Notes under the pieces: generated by a model
What the model was told of the DNA's origin: nothing
Databases searched by the model: none
What the model saw: the letters and a program-made list of their open reading frames with translations, nothing else
Shown here: piece after piece, positions 8,622 through 18,787 of the stretch
Layout of the letters: each line of letters opens with the position of its first letter
Numbering within the stretch: the stretch's first letter is position 1
DNA from: Clostridia bacterium
Lineage (GTDB): Bacteria; Bacillota; Clostridia; TANB77; CAG-508
DNA length: 64,000 nucleotides
Assembly: GCA_017404545.1 (NCBI GenBank)
Contig: JAFRCC010000020.1
Coordinates: forward strand, 52,638 to 116,637
Direction of reading: 5' to 3'
Position numbers and translations under genes: made by a program

Positions 8622-10220
8622 ATGAATTTAATCGATGAAAATATTGAAAGGGAATCTGAGGATAGACAAAAACGATTAATTAGAATGATTTTAGTTATAA
8701 TAGCAGTTCTTATCACTGTTGTAGTTGTAATTTTAATATATTCAGGAATAAAAAAGAAAAATACTTTAACGGTAACCATTAACGATGAAAAGAAGAACTT
8801 CAATGCAGGATTATTCTTAATGGCGGACAAAAAGAATTTTAAAACTTCTGAGAATGGTGAAATATATATATCTGTAAGAGAATTATCAAATATGTTAGGC
8901 GATGATGTTGGATATTTAAACGATGAGTATGATGGCAAAGGTGAAGATGTAACAAAATGTCAAATAAAAGAAGATAATGAATATACATCATATATATCGG
9001 GGTCATCAACAATATATAAGGTTAGAGATAATAAAGCTGAAAATGATGAAATTCGAAAGAACATGCAGAATAATCGAAACAATAACGAAGATCAACCACT
9101 TCTTGTAAGCGATAATGAGTATGAATATTTTAAAATAGATCAGGGCGTTATATACGAAAATAACGAAATATATGCAAGTGAAAGTGCTATTGAACTTGGG
9201 TTTAATGTAAATATAATATATGACGAAAAAAATAAATCAGTAAAGATATATACTTTAGATGGATTGATGAAAAAAGCGGCAGATAGAGTTGGGGCATCTG
9301 TTGTAACTGATAATATAGATTACTATAATAAGAAATTGTTAAAATACGGATTTGTATTGGTAAAGAAAAGTAACAATGAATACGGAATACAAGATTACAT
9401 TAATTACCAAGAAGGAAATTATGTTCTAAGCTGTAAATACTCAGATATAAAATTTATAGAAAGCTTAGAAAGTTTAATTGTTACAACCTCAGATACGCAA
9501 GAAAAAGGAATTTTAAGAATTGATTTAGATGAAAATAAGAGCGTAGAAACATTAGTTGAGCCAAAATATAGAGAAATAAATCAGATAACTGAAGACGGAA
9601 GCCTGTATGCAATTAAAGAGAATGGTAGATATGGATTACTAAAAGTTACAGAAGATGAAAATGGTGTTTCAACGGAAAATGTTCTAAAATGTGAATATCA
9701 AACAATAGGTATTGATAATTATTCAGATTACGAAGAAATGAATAATAGGTTTTTAATCAATGGTAAGTATATTCCAATAAAAAGAGATAATAAATGGGGA
9801 TTAGCAACACGAGAAGGAAAGGTGGCAATACTTCCTCAATATGATGAGATTGGTTGCAACATATCAAAAGAAGGAAGACCAGCTATATGTGTTCCAAATT
9901 TAAAAAATGGTAGTGACGGAATTGTTTTTGGAATAACAGCAACAAATGCTGAAACATCAGAAAATAAAACTACCTATGTATTAATTAATGCAGATAAAAA
10001 GGATAAAATCGGATACGATTCTTCTGAAATTTATTCAACATATTTGAATAATGAGAAGGCATATACTATGAAGGTAACGGCAGCTGATGGAACAACATAC
10101 AGACTTAATATATACGATGCATTTTCAGAGCCAGCTAAGCAGACTAAAAAAACAAACTTAATAACATCTGTTGATACCACTTCAGAAAAAGACAATACTG
10201 AAGGTGAATCAAATAATTAA
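8622..10220 (+). CDS. Membrane-anchored WG-repeat protein 1
   Basis: 532 residues. One membrane helix near the N-terminus (about 21-43) has a short charged cytoplasmic lead, so most of the protein is outside. An early region (ISVRELSNMLGDDV ... YASESAIELGFNVNIIYDE) resembles the copper-amine-oxidase-N / stalk domain found in surface proteins. The C-terminal half holds WG-type beta repeats (NGRYGLLK, DNKWGLATREGKVAILPQYDEIG). The tail is Ser/Thr/Glu-rich. A paralog with the same architecture lies at 18788-20248. The function of these proteins is unknown; surface binding is inferred from the domains. It is a single-gene unit between a promoter and a terminator. Confidence 0.8.
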   Translation: MNLIDENIERESEDRQKRLIRMILVIIAVLITVVVVILIYSGIKKKNTLTVTINDEKKNFNAGLFLMADKKNFKTSENGEIYISVRELSNMLGDDVGYLNDEYDGKGEDVTKCQIKEDNEYTSYISGSSTIYKVRDNKAENDEIRKNMQNNRNNNEDQPLLVSDNEYEYFKIDQGVIYENNEIYASESAIELGFNVNIIYDEKNKSVKIYTLDGLMKKAADRVGASVVTDNIDYYNKKLLKYGFVLVKKSNNEYGIQDYINYQEGNYVLSCKYSDIKFIESLESLIVTTSDTQEKGILRIDLDENKSVETLVEPKYREINQITEDGSLYAIKENGRYGLLKVTEDENGVSTENVLKCEYQTIGIDNYSDYEEMNNRFLINGKYIPIKRDNKWGLATREGKVAILPQYDEIGCNISKEGRPAICVPNLKNGSDGIVFGITATNAETSENKTTYVLINADKKDKIGYDSSEIYSTYLNNEKAYTMKVTAADGTTYRLNIYDAFSEPAKQTKKTNLITSVDTTSEKDNTEGESNN

Positions 10221-10224
10221 AATA

Positions 10225-10258
10225 AAAAACATAGCAATAATTTGTTGCTATGTTTTTT
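10225..10258 (+). terminator. Intrinsic terminator
   Basis: AAAAAACATAGCAA, loop, TTGCTATGTTTTTT: perfect stem and T run. Confidence 0.9.
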
Positions 10259-10300
10259 ACATAATAGCATAAATGTTATTTGTTACTATTCAACAACCTT

Positions 10301-10337
10301 TTCTCTGACTTTATTAAATAAAAGTGTTAAACTGTAA
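10301..10337 (+). repeat. Short intergenic repeat, copy 2
   Basis: Second copy of the 37-38 base motif seen at 7191-7228. Here CTGACT, 17 bases, TGTTAAACT reads as a plausible extended -10 promoter about 95 bases ahead of the pgi start. Confidence 0.6.
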
Positions 10338-10430
10338 TTGTTATTGTCGTAAAACATAAAAAAATCTTGAAATAAACACTTTATTAATATATTATATATA
10401 TGTAACTGAAGATAGAAAGGAGTGTATTGC

Positions 10431-11732
10431 ATGAGCAAAAATATCAAATTAAATTTGAACTATGCGGGAATACCGGATAACGAAATTAATGCATACGCAG
10501 ACCAAGTAAAGAGAGCTCATAAAGAGCTTAACAAAGGATTAAATGACGATACAAAATATACAGGCTGGATTGAGTGGCCAATAAATTATGATAAAACAGA
10601 ATTTCAAAAAATAAAGAAAATTGCGCAAAAAGTAAGAAGTGATTCTGAGGTACTTATTGTAATTGGTATAGGGGGTTCATATTTAGGTGCTAGGGCTGTA
10701 ATAGAGGCATTAACAAATCAATTTGAAAGAAAAGAAACTGAAATAATATATGTGGGAAACAACTTAAATCCAAATTATATAAATGAAATAATCGAATATG
10801 TATCAGATAAGGATATATCATTGAATGTAATTTCAAAATCTGGAAAAACTACGGAGCCTGCTATAGCATTTAGAATTTTTAGAAATTTAATGGAAGACAA
10901 ATATGGTGTTGATGAAGCAAGAAAAAGAATTTTTGTTACAACAACCAAAAGAAAAGGTGCTTTGTATAAAATAGCTCTTCAGGAAAAGTATGTAAAATTA
11001 AATATCCCAGAGAATATAGGTGGAAGATATTCTGTGTTAACAGCAGTTGGAATTTTACCTATTGCTGTTGCTGGATTGAATATAGATAAAATAATGAGTG
11101 GAGCTAAGATCGCTGCAGAGGAATATAATAATGATGACTTGAAAAATAATGATTGCTATAAATATGCTGTTATTAGAAATATATTGTATGGAAATGAAAA
11201 AAATATAGAAATTCTAGCTTCATATGAACCAAAACTATTTTATTTTGCTGAATGGTGGAAACAATTATTTGGGGAGAGCGAAGGAAAAGATTGTAAAGGG
11301 ATTTTCCCAGCTTCTGTAACCTATACAACGGATTTGCATTCATTAGGGCAATATGTTCAAGATGGAAGAAGAAATTTATTTGAAACAGTTCTTAATGTAC
11401 AAAAATCTGATACAGATATAGTAATAGATTACGATAATGAGAATTTGGATGAATTAAATTATATTGCTGGAAAAAATCTTTCATATGTTAATCAAAAAGC
11501 AATGGAGGCAACAATTACTGCACATGTAGATGGAGATGTGCCAAATATTGTTATTGATATAGATTCGCTAAATGAAAATGTTATAGGTCAATTAATATAT
11601 TTTTTTGAGAAGGCATGTGCAATGTCTGGAATTCTTCTAGGAGTCGATCCATTTAATCAACCAGGTGTAGAAAAATATAAAAATAACATGTATGATTTAT
11701 TAGGAAAAAATAGAATTGGAGAATTTATGTAA
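10431..11732 (+). CDS. pgi: Glucose-6-phosphate isomerase
   Basis: 433 residues from ATG 10431; the GTG at 10422 lies inside the AAAGGAG ribosome site and is not used. It interconverts glucose 6-phosphate and fructose 6-phosphate in glycolysis in the cytoplasm. The SIS-fold signatures are all present: VIGIGGSYLGARAV, the phosphate-binding ISKSGKTTEPAIAF, GGRYSVLTAVG, FGESEGKDCKGIFPA with the catalytic Glu, HSLGQYVQDG, and the C-terminal NQPGVEKYK with the catalytic Lys. The length matches the short bacterial (Bacillus-type) form. It is a single-gene unit that ends at a clear terminator. Confidence 0.97.
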   Translation: MSKNIKLNLNYAGIPDNEINAYADQVKRAHKELNKGLNDDTKYTGWIEWPINYDKTEFQKIKKIAQKVRSDSEVLIVIGIGGSYLGARAVIEALTNQFERKETEIIYVGNNLNPNYINEIIEYVSDKDISLNVISKSGKTTEPAIAFRIFRNLMEDKYGVDEARKRIFVTTTKRKGALYKIALQEKYVKLNIPENIGGRYSVLTAVGILPIAVAGLNIDKIMSGAKIAAEEYNNDDLKNNDCYKYAVIRNILYGNEKNIEILASYEPKLFYFAEWWKQLFGESEGKDCKGIFPASVTYTTDLHSLGQYVQDGRRNLFETVLNVQKSDTDIVIDYDNENLDELNYIAGKNLSYVNQKAMEATITAHVDGDVPNIVIDIDSLNENVIGQLIYFFEKACAMSGILLGVDPFNQPGVEKYKNNMYDLLGKNRIGEFM

Positions 11733-11735
11733 AAA

Positions 11736-11769
11736 TAAAAATATGGACTTGAATGGTCCATATTTTTTT
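11736..11769 (+). terminator. Intrinsic terminator after pgi
   Basis: ATATGGAC, loop TTGAATG, GTCCATAT followed by TTTTTTT. Confidence 0.9.
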
Positions 11770-11811
11770 GTTATCATAGTTATATGATGATTTTTTTTAG
11801 TAGGAGTTTAT

Positions 11812-13539
11812 ATGAAATTAATTAGAAATATATTTTTAGTAATAATTTTTGCTGTAGCAGTAGCATTTTGTTTATATATTGCACCAAATTTCAAAAAAAC
11901 AGGATTTGAAGATAGAACAAATTTAGTAATAAATTTTAAAAATGTAACTGGAACCATGAAGGGAGAGGTTATAAGAGAAGAAGGAAATGTGTATATATCA
12001 TTAGATGATATAAATAATTATTATGACAGATACATATACCTAGATGAAAAATATAATTACATAATTGCATCAGGCAATGGTCATTTGGCTTGTTTCGATA
12101 TTAAATCTGGAAAAGCTGAATTTGATAATAAAACAATAAATGCCAAAATAATAAAGCAAAACGGTTTGTACTATGTACCAATTAATTTATTAAAAGACAT
12201 ATATAACATTGATGTAGAGTATAAAGAAAAAACAGATATTGTTACGATAGAATCATTAAATTCAGAGCTAAAGCAGGCAACTGTAAATAAAAAAATTTCT
12301 GTGAAAAGTAAAGCTACGATGTTATCAAGAACTATTGAGAGAATTGATGAGAATTCAGTTGTGTATGTAAAAGATGCTGGTGAAAATCAAAGTAATAATG
12401 AAGCTTCCACAGATCATAAAAGCATAATGGGAAAAGTAAATAAATTCATTACAGACCAAGAGAAAAAAATTGCTGAGAATTGGATTCCTATAAAAACAGA
12501 AAATGGCACGATTGGTTATATTCCAAAAGATTCAATAGATGAAATAAAAATTACGAGATCGGCAATGATTAATGAGAAAAAAACAATTAGCCTGGTATGG
12601 GATTACTTCGAGAATACAATTGCTATACCAAAAAATAATGCAAATACTAATTATAAAGGTATAAATGTTGTATCACCAGCATTTTTGTTTGTTGAAGACG
12701 ATGGAAATATTAGGGAAAATGTTGGGGATACAGGCTTGAACTACATCTCATGGGCAAAATCAAAGAAATATGAAATATGGCCAATGGTAAAGTGTGATAA
12801 TTTACTAACAGATAATATGAGAAATCTACTTAGTGATTACAAAAAGAGAGAAAATCTTATCTCGCAAATTGTTCTTGCGTGTGAAAAATATAATTTTAAT
12901 GGTGTAAATATAGATATGGAAAATATAAATCAAAAAGATAAAGATTATTTCTCGAGGTTTATTATCGAACTTAAGCCTAGACTAGAAAGTAGAGGAATGA
13001 AATTATCTGTTGATGTTACTGCTCCAGATGGAAGTCCAAATTGGTCCCTTTGCTATGATAGAAAAACAATAGGAGATGTAGCTGATTATATTATATTTAT
13101 GGCATATGATCAAACATCAAAGAAAAGCTCTACGATAGGAAGTAATGCTTCATATGATTGGGTAGAATTGAATCTAAAGAAATTCATAAAAAATAACGAG
13201 GTAGACCCACATAAGATAATTCTGGCTATACCATTCTATTCAAGATTGTGGAAAATAAATTCAGATGGCACTTCGGCTGGTGGATTCGATATAAACATCA
13301 ATAATCAAGATAAGTACTTAAGTAAGGCAGTGAAGAAAGAATGGTTAAATGATGCATTGCAAAATTACGTAGAGTATACTAATGCTGGATACACATATAA
13401 AATGTGGGTTGAAGATGAACAATCAATTAGTAAAAAGTTGGATTTAATAAATGAATATGACATAGCTGGTGCGGCATTTTGGGAAAAGGGTTGCGAAGTA
13501 GAATCTATATGGGATATTGTTGAACAAAAATTATTTTAA
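11812..13539 (+). CDS. Secreted/membrane-anchored GH18 family glycosidase
   Basis: 575 residues. N-terminal membrane anchor or uncleaved signal (about 5-25), then a copper-amine-oxidase-N-like domain (about 35-150), an SH3-like segment ending in IGYIPKDSI, and from about residue 260 a glycoside hydrolase 18 barrel. The catalytic motif reads NGVNIDME: Glu370 is the acid and Asp368 is kept, but the first Asp of the usual DGxxxDxE is Asn. Other strands fit (YIIFMAYDQ, ILAIPFYSRLW, AAFWEKG). Relatives such as YaaH hydrolyse N-acetylglucosamine links in spore cortex or cell wall; that role is inferred. The terminator hairpin after it covers the ribosome site of the next gene. Confidence 0.85.
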   Translation: MKLIRNIFLVIIFAVAVAFCLYIAPNFKKTGFEDRTNLVINFKNVTGTMKGEVIREEGNVYISLDDINNYYDRYIYLDEKYNYIIASGNGHLACFDIKSGKAEFDNKTINAKIIKQNGLYYVPINLLKDIYNIDVEYKEKTDIVTIESLNSELKQATVNKKISVKSKATMLSRTIERIDENSVVYVKDAGENQSNNEASTDHKSIMGKVNKFITDQEKKIAENWIPIKTENGTIGYIPKDSIDEIKITRSAMINEKKTISLVWDYFENTIAIPKNNANTNYKGINVVSPAFLFVEDDGNIRENVGDTGLNYISWAKSKKYEIWPMVKCDNLLTDNMRNLLSDYKKRENLISQIVLACEKYNFNGVNIDMENINQKDKDYFSRFIIELKPRLESRGMKLSVDVTAPDGSPNWSLCYDRKTIGDVADYIIFMAYDQTSKKSSTIGSNASYDWVELNLKKFIKNNEVDPHKIILAIPFYSRLWKINSDGTSAGGFDININNQDKYLSKAVKKEWLNDALQNYVEYTNAGYTYKMWVEDEQSISKKLDLINEYDIAGAAFWEKGCEVESIWDIVEQKLF

Positions 13540-13545
13540 TAAAAT

Positions 13546-13580
13546 AAAAACGCTTGCATATAATTTATGTAGGTGTTTTT
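13546..13580 (+). terminator. Hairpin overlapping the next ribosome binding site
   Basis: AAAACGCTTGCATA pairs over 14 positions (with G-T pairs) to TATGTAGGTGTTTT, followed by T and the ATG at 13581. It looks like a terminator for the GH18 gene, but its right arm contains the only ribosome-site-like bases (AGGTG) of the next gene. Confidence 0.65.
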
Positions 13581-14501
13581 ATGACTCGTATATACTATAT
13601 TGATTATAGGGAGCAACCAAACAATTATAGGAGCAATGGGTTGCTAAATAGATTATTTTTTTGCTTTAAGTTTGTTAGTATAGATAGCAATAAAAAAGTA
13701 ATATATATTAACAAAAAATATATTAATCAAAAAGCTTATAACAAGTTAAGAAGATATATAGAAAATTATAATTTTCAACAATTGAGTAAAAATGTGGTGT
13801 TAGCAAAAGATATTCAATTGAAATGTTCAGGTGAGATGTTATATGTGGCTCGAGAAAAAAAGATAATGAAAGCTATAATTTGCGAAATATTAAAATATAT
13901 AGAAAAAGTAGTAGAAGCAGATTTTAGAAATGAAAGTGTAAGTATATTGTTATGTAGGGATAACAATGAAAATATTGTAACAGATATTGCAGAGCTATTT
14001 AAAGGCGTTAATATAGTTACAACAAGGATTGGAAACATAAGAAGAATGGAGAAAAAAATACAAAGAAAAAGTGACATTATCTTATCCATAACAAATAATC
14101 GAAGAAAAGCAATAAAGAGGGCAAAACTAATTATTAACATTGACTTCGACAACAATGTACTTAATGAATTTATAATTAACAGAAACAGCATTATAATAAA
14201 CCTTAATAAAGATAAATTAGAATTGAAAAATAGTTTTCAAGGAACCATCATTAATATGGTAGAAGTTGACTTTATAAATAAATATAAAGAGTATATAGAC
14301 GAAAGTCATTATAATGTGGTAGATTTATATGAAAGCTTTCTACATAATTTTAATTATAAAGAGGCAAAAGAATTTGCCATGAATTATAAGTGTAGTATAA
14401 AAAAATTGGTAGGAAATCGAGGTATAATAGGTACTGAAGAGCTTAAGAATAATTTTACAAATAGTACAATAAAACTTGACAAAATGGAAAAAAAGGATTA
14501 A
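13581..14501 (+). CDS. Hypothetical protein, possible Rossmann-like domain
   Basis: 306 residues from ATG 13581; the TTG at 13554 lies inside the hairpin and is less likely. No signal peptide or membrane segment. The middle (about residues 110-215) alternates strands and helices in a Rossmann-like way: VSILLCRDNNENIVTDIAELF, NIVTTRIGNI, SDIILSITNN, AKLIINID. The N-terminal part is basic. I do not recognise the family. It sits directly before greA, whose promoter lies inside its 3' end, and its own initiation region is buried in the preceding hairpin, so expression may be low or controlled. Confidence 0.6.
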   Translation: MTRIYYIDYREQPNNYRSNGLLNRLFFCFKFVSIDSNKKVIYINKKYINQKAYNKLRRYIENYNFQQLSKNVVLAKDIQLKCSGEMLYVAREKKIMKAIICEILKYIEKVVEADFRNESVSILLCRDNNENIVTDIAELFKGVNIVTTRIGNIRRMEKKIQRKSDIILSITNNRRKAIKRAKLIINIDFDNNVLNEFIINRNSIIINLNKDKLELKNSFQGTIINMVEVDFINKYKEYIDESHYNVVDLYESFLHNFNYKEAKEFAMNYKCSIKKLVGNRGIIGTEELKNNFTNSTIKLDKMEKKD

Positions 14502-14504
14502 GAT
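14476..14504 (+). promoter_or_regulatory. Possible greA promoter inside upstream gene
   Basis: TTGACA, 17 bases, TAAGAT, overlapping the end of the preceding coding region and about 49 bases before greA. Confidence 0.5.
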
Positions 14505-14552
14505 AACTTGGATTTATGAGCTTAAATTTAACATAGGAAGGATTGAAAGCAT

Positions 14553-15032
14553 ATGGAAGATAACAAAGAAGTAATATTAACTCAAGAAGGGTTTGATAAT
14601 TTAGAAAAACAATTAGAATATTTAAAAACAGAAAAAAGAGCAGAGATTTCAGAGCGTATAAAAGTTGCATTAGGTTTTGGAGACTTATCAGAAAATTCAG
14701 AGTATGATGAAGCAAAGAATGCTCAAGCAGAAAATGAAAATTTAATAAATGAATTAGAAAATAAGATTAGATATGCAAAAATTATAGATGAATCAGAAAT
14801 TGATACAAAAACTGTACAAATTGGTAATACAGTAAAGCTATTAGATATAGAGTTCGATGAAGAAATAGCATATACAATTGTTGGCTCAACAGAGGTTGAT
14901 TTAACTCAGAACAGAATTTCAAATGAATCACCTATAGGTAAGGCGTTATTAGGAGCAAAGAAAAATCAGGTTATAGATGTAGAAGCTCCAGCAGGAATCG
15001 TTCAATATAAAATATTATCAATAACGAAATAA
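14553..15032 (+). CDS. greA: Transcription elongation factor GreA
   Basis: 159 residues, the standard length. An N-terminal antiparallel coiled coil (about 10-75) carries the acidic tip GDLSENSEYDEAKNAQ (Asp44, Glu47), which enters the RNA polymerase secondary channel and stimulates cleavage of backtracked RNA. The C-terminal FKBP-like domain ends in SPIGKALLGAKKNQVIDVEAPAG, a strong family mark. It ends at a terminator and probably has its own promoter inside the upstream reading frame. Confidence 0.97.
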   Translation: MEDNKEVILTQEGFDNLEKQLEYLKTEKRAEISERIKVALGFGDLSENSEYDEAKNAQAENENLINELENKIRYAKIIDESEIDTKTVQIGNTVKLLDIEFDEEIAYTIVGSTEVDLTQNRISNESPIGKALLGAKKNQVIDVEAPAGIVQYKILSITK

Positions 15033-15050
15033 AGAAACTATATTTGAAGT

Positions 15051-15096
15051 AAACCCAAATTGTTAGACAAAAAAGTTTAACAAGGAGGGTTTTTTA
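15051..15096 (+). terminator. Intrinsic terminator after greA
   Basis: AAACCC ... TTGTTAGAC, loop, GTTTAACAA ... GGGTTTTTT: 6 plus 9 pairs with a small internal loop, then T run. Confidence 0.85.
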
Positions 15097-15134
15097 CTAT
15101 CTCTATAGCCCAAAATCCAAATAAGCCAAAAGGC

Positions 15135-15163
15135 TTGAAATTTCTGCAAAAATTTAGTATAAT
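15135..15163 (+). promoter_or_regulatory. Promoter for HExxH protein gene
   Basis: TTGAAA, 17 bases, TATAAT, about 30 bases before the ATG at 15194. Confidence 0.75.
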
Positions 15164-15193
15164 AGATGACATAATGATTATTTTGGGGGATTT

Positions 15194-16513
15194 ATGAAAA
15201 GATTTCTAAAAAATGTACTTTTTTTAGCTTTTTTTGCTCTTATAGCAATATTTGTTATGAATAGCGTATATAAGCGAATTGGTTATGGCTATTTTAAAAA
15301 GGCAATTTCTAGATCTGGAGTTACATTCTTTACAAGAGATAACAAAATAAAATATTCAGACATGAATAGTTATAAAATCGAAAATAAAGATTATAACAAC
15401 GCGACTTTTTATAAAAAAATTAAATTAAAAAAAAATACGCCTTATAAAATAACATGTATGATAAAAACTGAGGGCGTAGAAATATTAAATAAGAGATATG
15501 AAAATAGCGGAGCTAAGATTAGTATTTTAGATACAATAGAGCAATCGGAGGCTGTAACGGGAACAAAAGATTGGCAAAAGGTAACACTAATGTTTAATTC
15601 TAAGCAAAATGAAGAGCTTAACGTTGGTTTTATGTTGGGTGGTGACTCAAACTCTGGAAATGTAAGGGGAACAGCCTGGTTCTCAGACCTTAAAATAGAA
15701 GAAGGAAATTACGATGAAGAAAATAATTGGAATTTTGCTTGTTTTATTTTTAAAAATGTAGATGTCAATTTATTAGACACAAATTATAGTTATTCAATGT
15801 CTAATAAAGATATTAATCAAATTGAATCCTGCATGGATAGATTTAAAAATAGTTGCCAAGAAATGAGTAATAATAAGATGTCGGTAACATATAGAATTAT
15901 AGAGATTAATGAACCAATTACAGAGTTATCATATGATGAAAATAAAGGTTATTACATTGATCCTAAAAATGTATCGAAGCAGGTGGATAAATACATAAAT
16001 AGTGAAAACTTCGACCATATTTTTGTATGTACTAGATTAAATGACGATAAATCTAGTATACCAATTAAAAATTGGATCGGACTAGGCGGAATGGAATATA
16101 GAGAAAAAGGCTTCTCAAATATAAGAATGCCTACACTTAGTACAAGCACGCAATATATTTATAATGAAAAAAATAATCAGTTTCCAGAGGAAGTTTTTAT
16201 ACATGAGTTTTTACATACACTTGAACGCAATGCAGAAAAATTTGGATATTCAGTTCCTGCTTTGCATGATAATGAAAATTATGGATATAGCAAAACAGAG
16301 TTTAATGGCTTATATAACTGGTATAAGGACTACATGAATAAAAATATAGGTACCGAAAAAATGGGGTTAGATGAAGAAATATATATGTTAAAACCATTAG
16401 ACGACGACAATTTTATAAATTCAAAAGATTTAAATGAATTTGAGGATGTAAAAAACATTTGGGAGAGATTAAAGCTCGTGTTGAAAACAATGCAGTGGAG
16501 CACAAATAGTTAG
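15194..16513 (+). CDS. Membrane-anchored protein with CBM-like domain and HExxH metalloprotease motif
   Basis: 439 residues. N-terminal membrane helix (about 5-24), then a jelly-roll-like region (about 60-180) with the wording of carbohydrate-binding modules: YKITCMIKTEG, TGTKDWQKVTLMF, GTAWFSDLKIEEG. The C-terminal half contains HEFLH (His337, Glu338, His341) and a candidate third ligand His358 in ALHD, as in zinc peptidases. The whole protein should face outside. I do not know this combination as a named family. A surface glycoprotein- or wall-directed protease is inferred; loss of activity cannot be excluded because the zinc site is judged only by motif. It is transcribed from its own promoter and is followed by queA after 28 bases. 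Confidence 0.7.
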   Translation: MKRFLKNVLFLAFFALIAIFVMNSVYKRIGYGYFKKAISRSGVTFFTRDNKIKYSDMNSYKIENKDYNNATFYKKIKLKKNTPYKITCMIKTEGVEILNKRYENSGAKISILDTIEQSEAVTGTKDWQKVTLMFNSKQNEELNVGFMLGGDSNSGNVRGTAWFSDLKIEEGNYDEENNWNFACFIFKNVDVNLLDTNYSYSMSNKDINQIESCMDRFKNSCQEMSNNKMSVTYRIIEINEPITELSYDENKGYYIDPKNVSKQVDKYINSENFDHIFVCTRLNDDKSSIPIKNWIGLGGMEYREKGFSNIRMPTLSTSTQYIYNEKNNQFPEEVFIHEFLHTLERNAEKFGYSVPALHDNENYGYSKTEFNGLYNWYKDYMNKNIGTEKMGLDEEIYMLKPLDDDNFINSKDLNEFEDVKNIWERLKLVLKTMQWSTNS

Positions 16514-16541
16514 TAAACGATTGAAAGGAAATAAAATTTAA

Positions 16542-17567
16542 ATGAAATTATCAGATTTTAATTATGAATTGCCAAAGGAGCTTATAGCACAAACTCCTTT
16601 GGAAAGAAGAGATGAAGCAAGATTACTAGTTTTACATAGAAATAATAAAACAATAGAGCATAAAATATTTAAAGATATAGTAGATTATCTACAACCAGGT
16701 GACTGCTTAGTTAGAAACAATACAAAAGTTATTCCAGCAAGATTATATGGAGTAAAAGAAATAACTGGTGCAAATGTAGAATTTCTACTTTTAAATAGAA
16801 TAGAAGGCGATACGTGGGAAGTAATGGTTAGACCAGGGAAAAAACTAATGCCGGGAACTAGAGTAAATTTTGGAAATGGATTATTAAAAGCTGAAATTAT
16901 AGAAAAAATGGATGGTGGAAATAGAAAAGTTAAATTCGAATATGATGGAATTTTCAACGAGATTCTTGATCAAATTGGTTTAATGCCACTTCCTCCATAT
17001 ATAAAAGAAAAACTAGAAAAAAAGGAAATGTACCAAACGGTATACGCAAAATATGATGGTTCGGCAGCAGCACCAACAGCAGGACTTCATTTTACAGATG
17101 AATTGTTGGATAAAATAAGAGCAAAAGGTGTTGAGATTGCTAATGTTACTTTGCATGTTGGAATTGGTACGTTTAGACCTGTTAAAGAAGAAAACATAGA
17201 AGACCATGATATGCATACAGAGCACTATTACATAAAAGCTGAGGACGCAAAAAAAATAAATAATACAAGAAAAAAAGGTGGAAGAATAATAGCTGTTGGA
17301 ACGACTTCATGTAGAGTACTTGAGTCTGTAGCCGATGAAAGCGGAATGGTAAGAGAAATTGAGGATGATACAAACATATACATATATCCAGGATATAAGT
17401 TTAAATGTGTGGATGCATTAATAACAAATTTCCATTTACCTGAGTCAACACTTGTAATGTTAGTTTCTGCATTAGCAGGCAGAGAGTTTATTTTAGATAG
17501 CTATAAAAAAGCGGTAGAAGAAAAATACAGATTTTTTAGTTTCGGTGATGCAATGTTCATTGAATAA
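16542..17567 (+). CDS. queA: S-adenosylmethionine:tRNA ribosyltransferase-isomerase QueA
   Basis: 341 residues, full length. It moves the ribosyl group of S-adenosylmethionine onto 7-aminomethyl-7-deazaguanine in tRNA, forming epoxyqueuosine. Family blocks are intact: the N-terminal [62 protein letters not shown], and the C-terminal [19 protein letters not shown]. The next gene is tgt, 51 bases downstream, the classic queuosine pair. The usual neighbours ruvAB and yajC are not present here. Confidence 0.97.
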   Translation: MKLSDFNYELPKELIAQTPLERRDEARLLVLHRNNKTIEHKIFKDIVDYLQPGDCLVRNNTKVIPARLYGVKEITGANVEFLLLNRIEGDTWEVMVRPGKKLMPGTRVNFGNGLLKAEIIEKMDGGNRKVKFEYDGIFNEILDQIGLMPLPPYIKEKLEKKEMYQTVYAKYDGSAAAPTAGLHFTDELLDKIRAKGVEIANVTLHVGIGTFRPVKEENIEDHDMHTEHYYIKAEDAKKINNTRKKGGRIIAVGTTSCRVLESVADESGMVREIEDDTNIYIYPGYKFKCVDALITNFHLPESTLVMLVSALAGREFILDSYKKAVEEKYRFFSFGDAMFIE

Positions 17568-17600
17568 TGAATGAGTTTATAAAGGAGATTAGATTGGTAA

Positions 17601-18746
<1,146 letters not shown>

Positions 18747-18787
18747 TTTTGTTTAAGAAGAAAAATTTTCTTAGGAAGGATGTAGAA

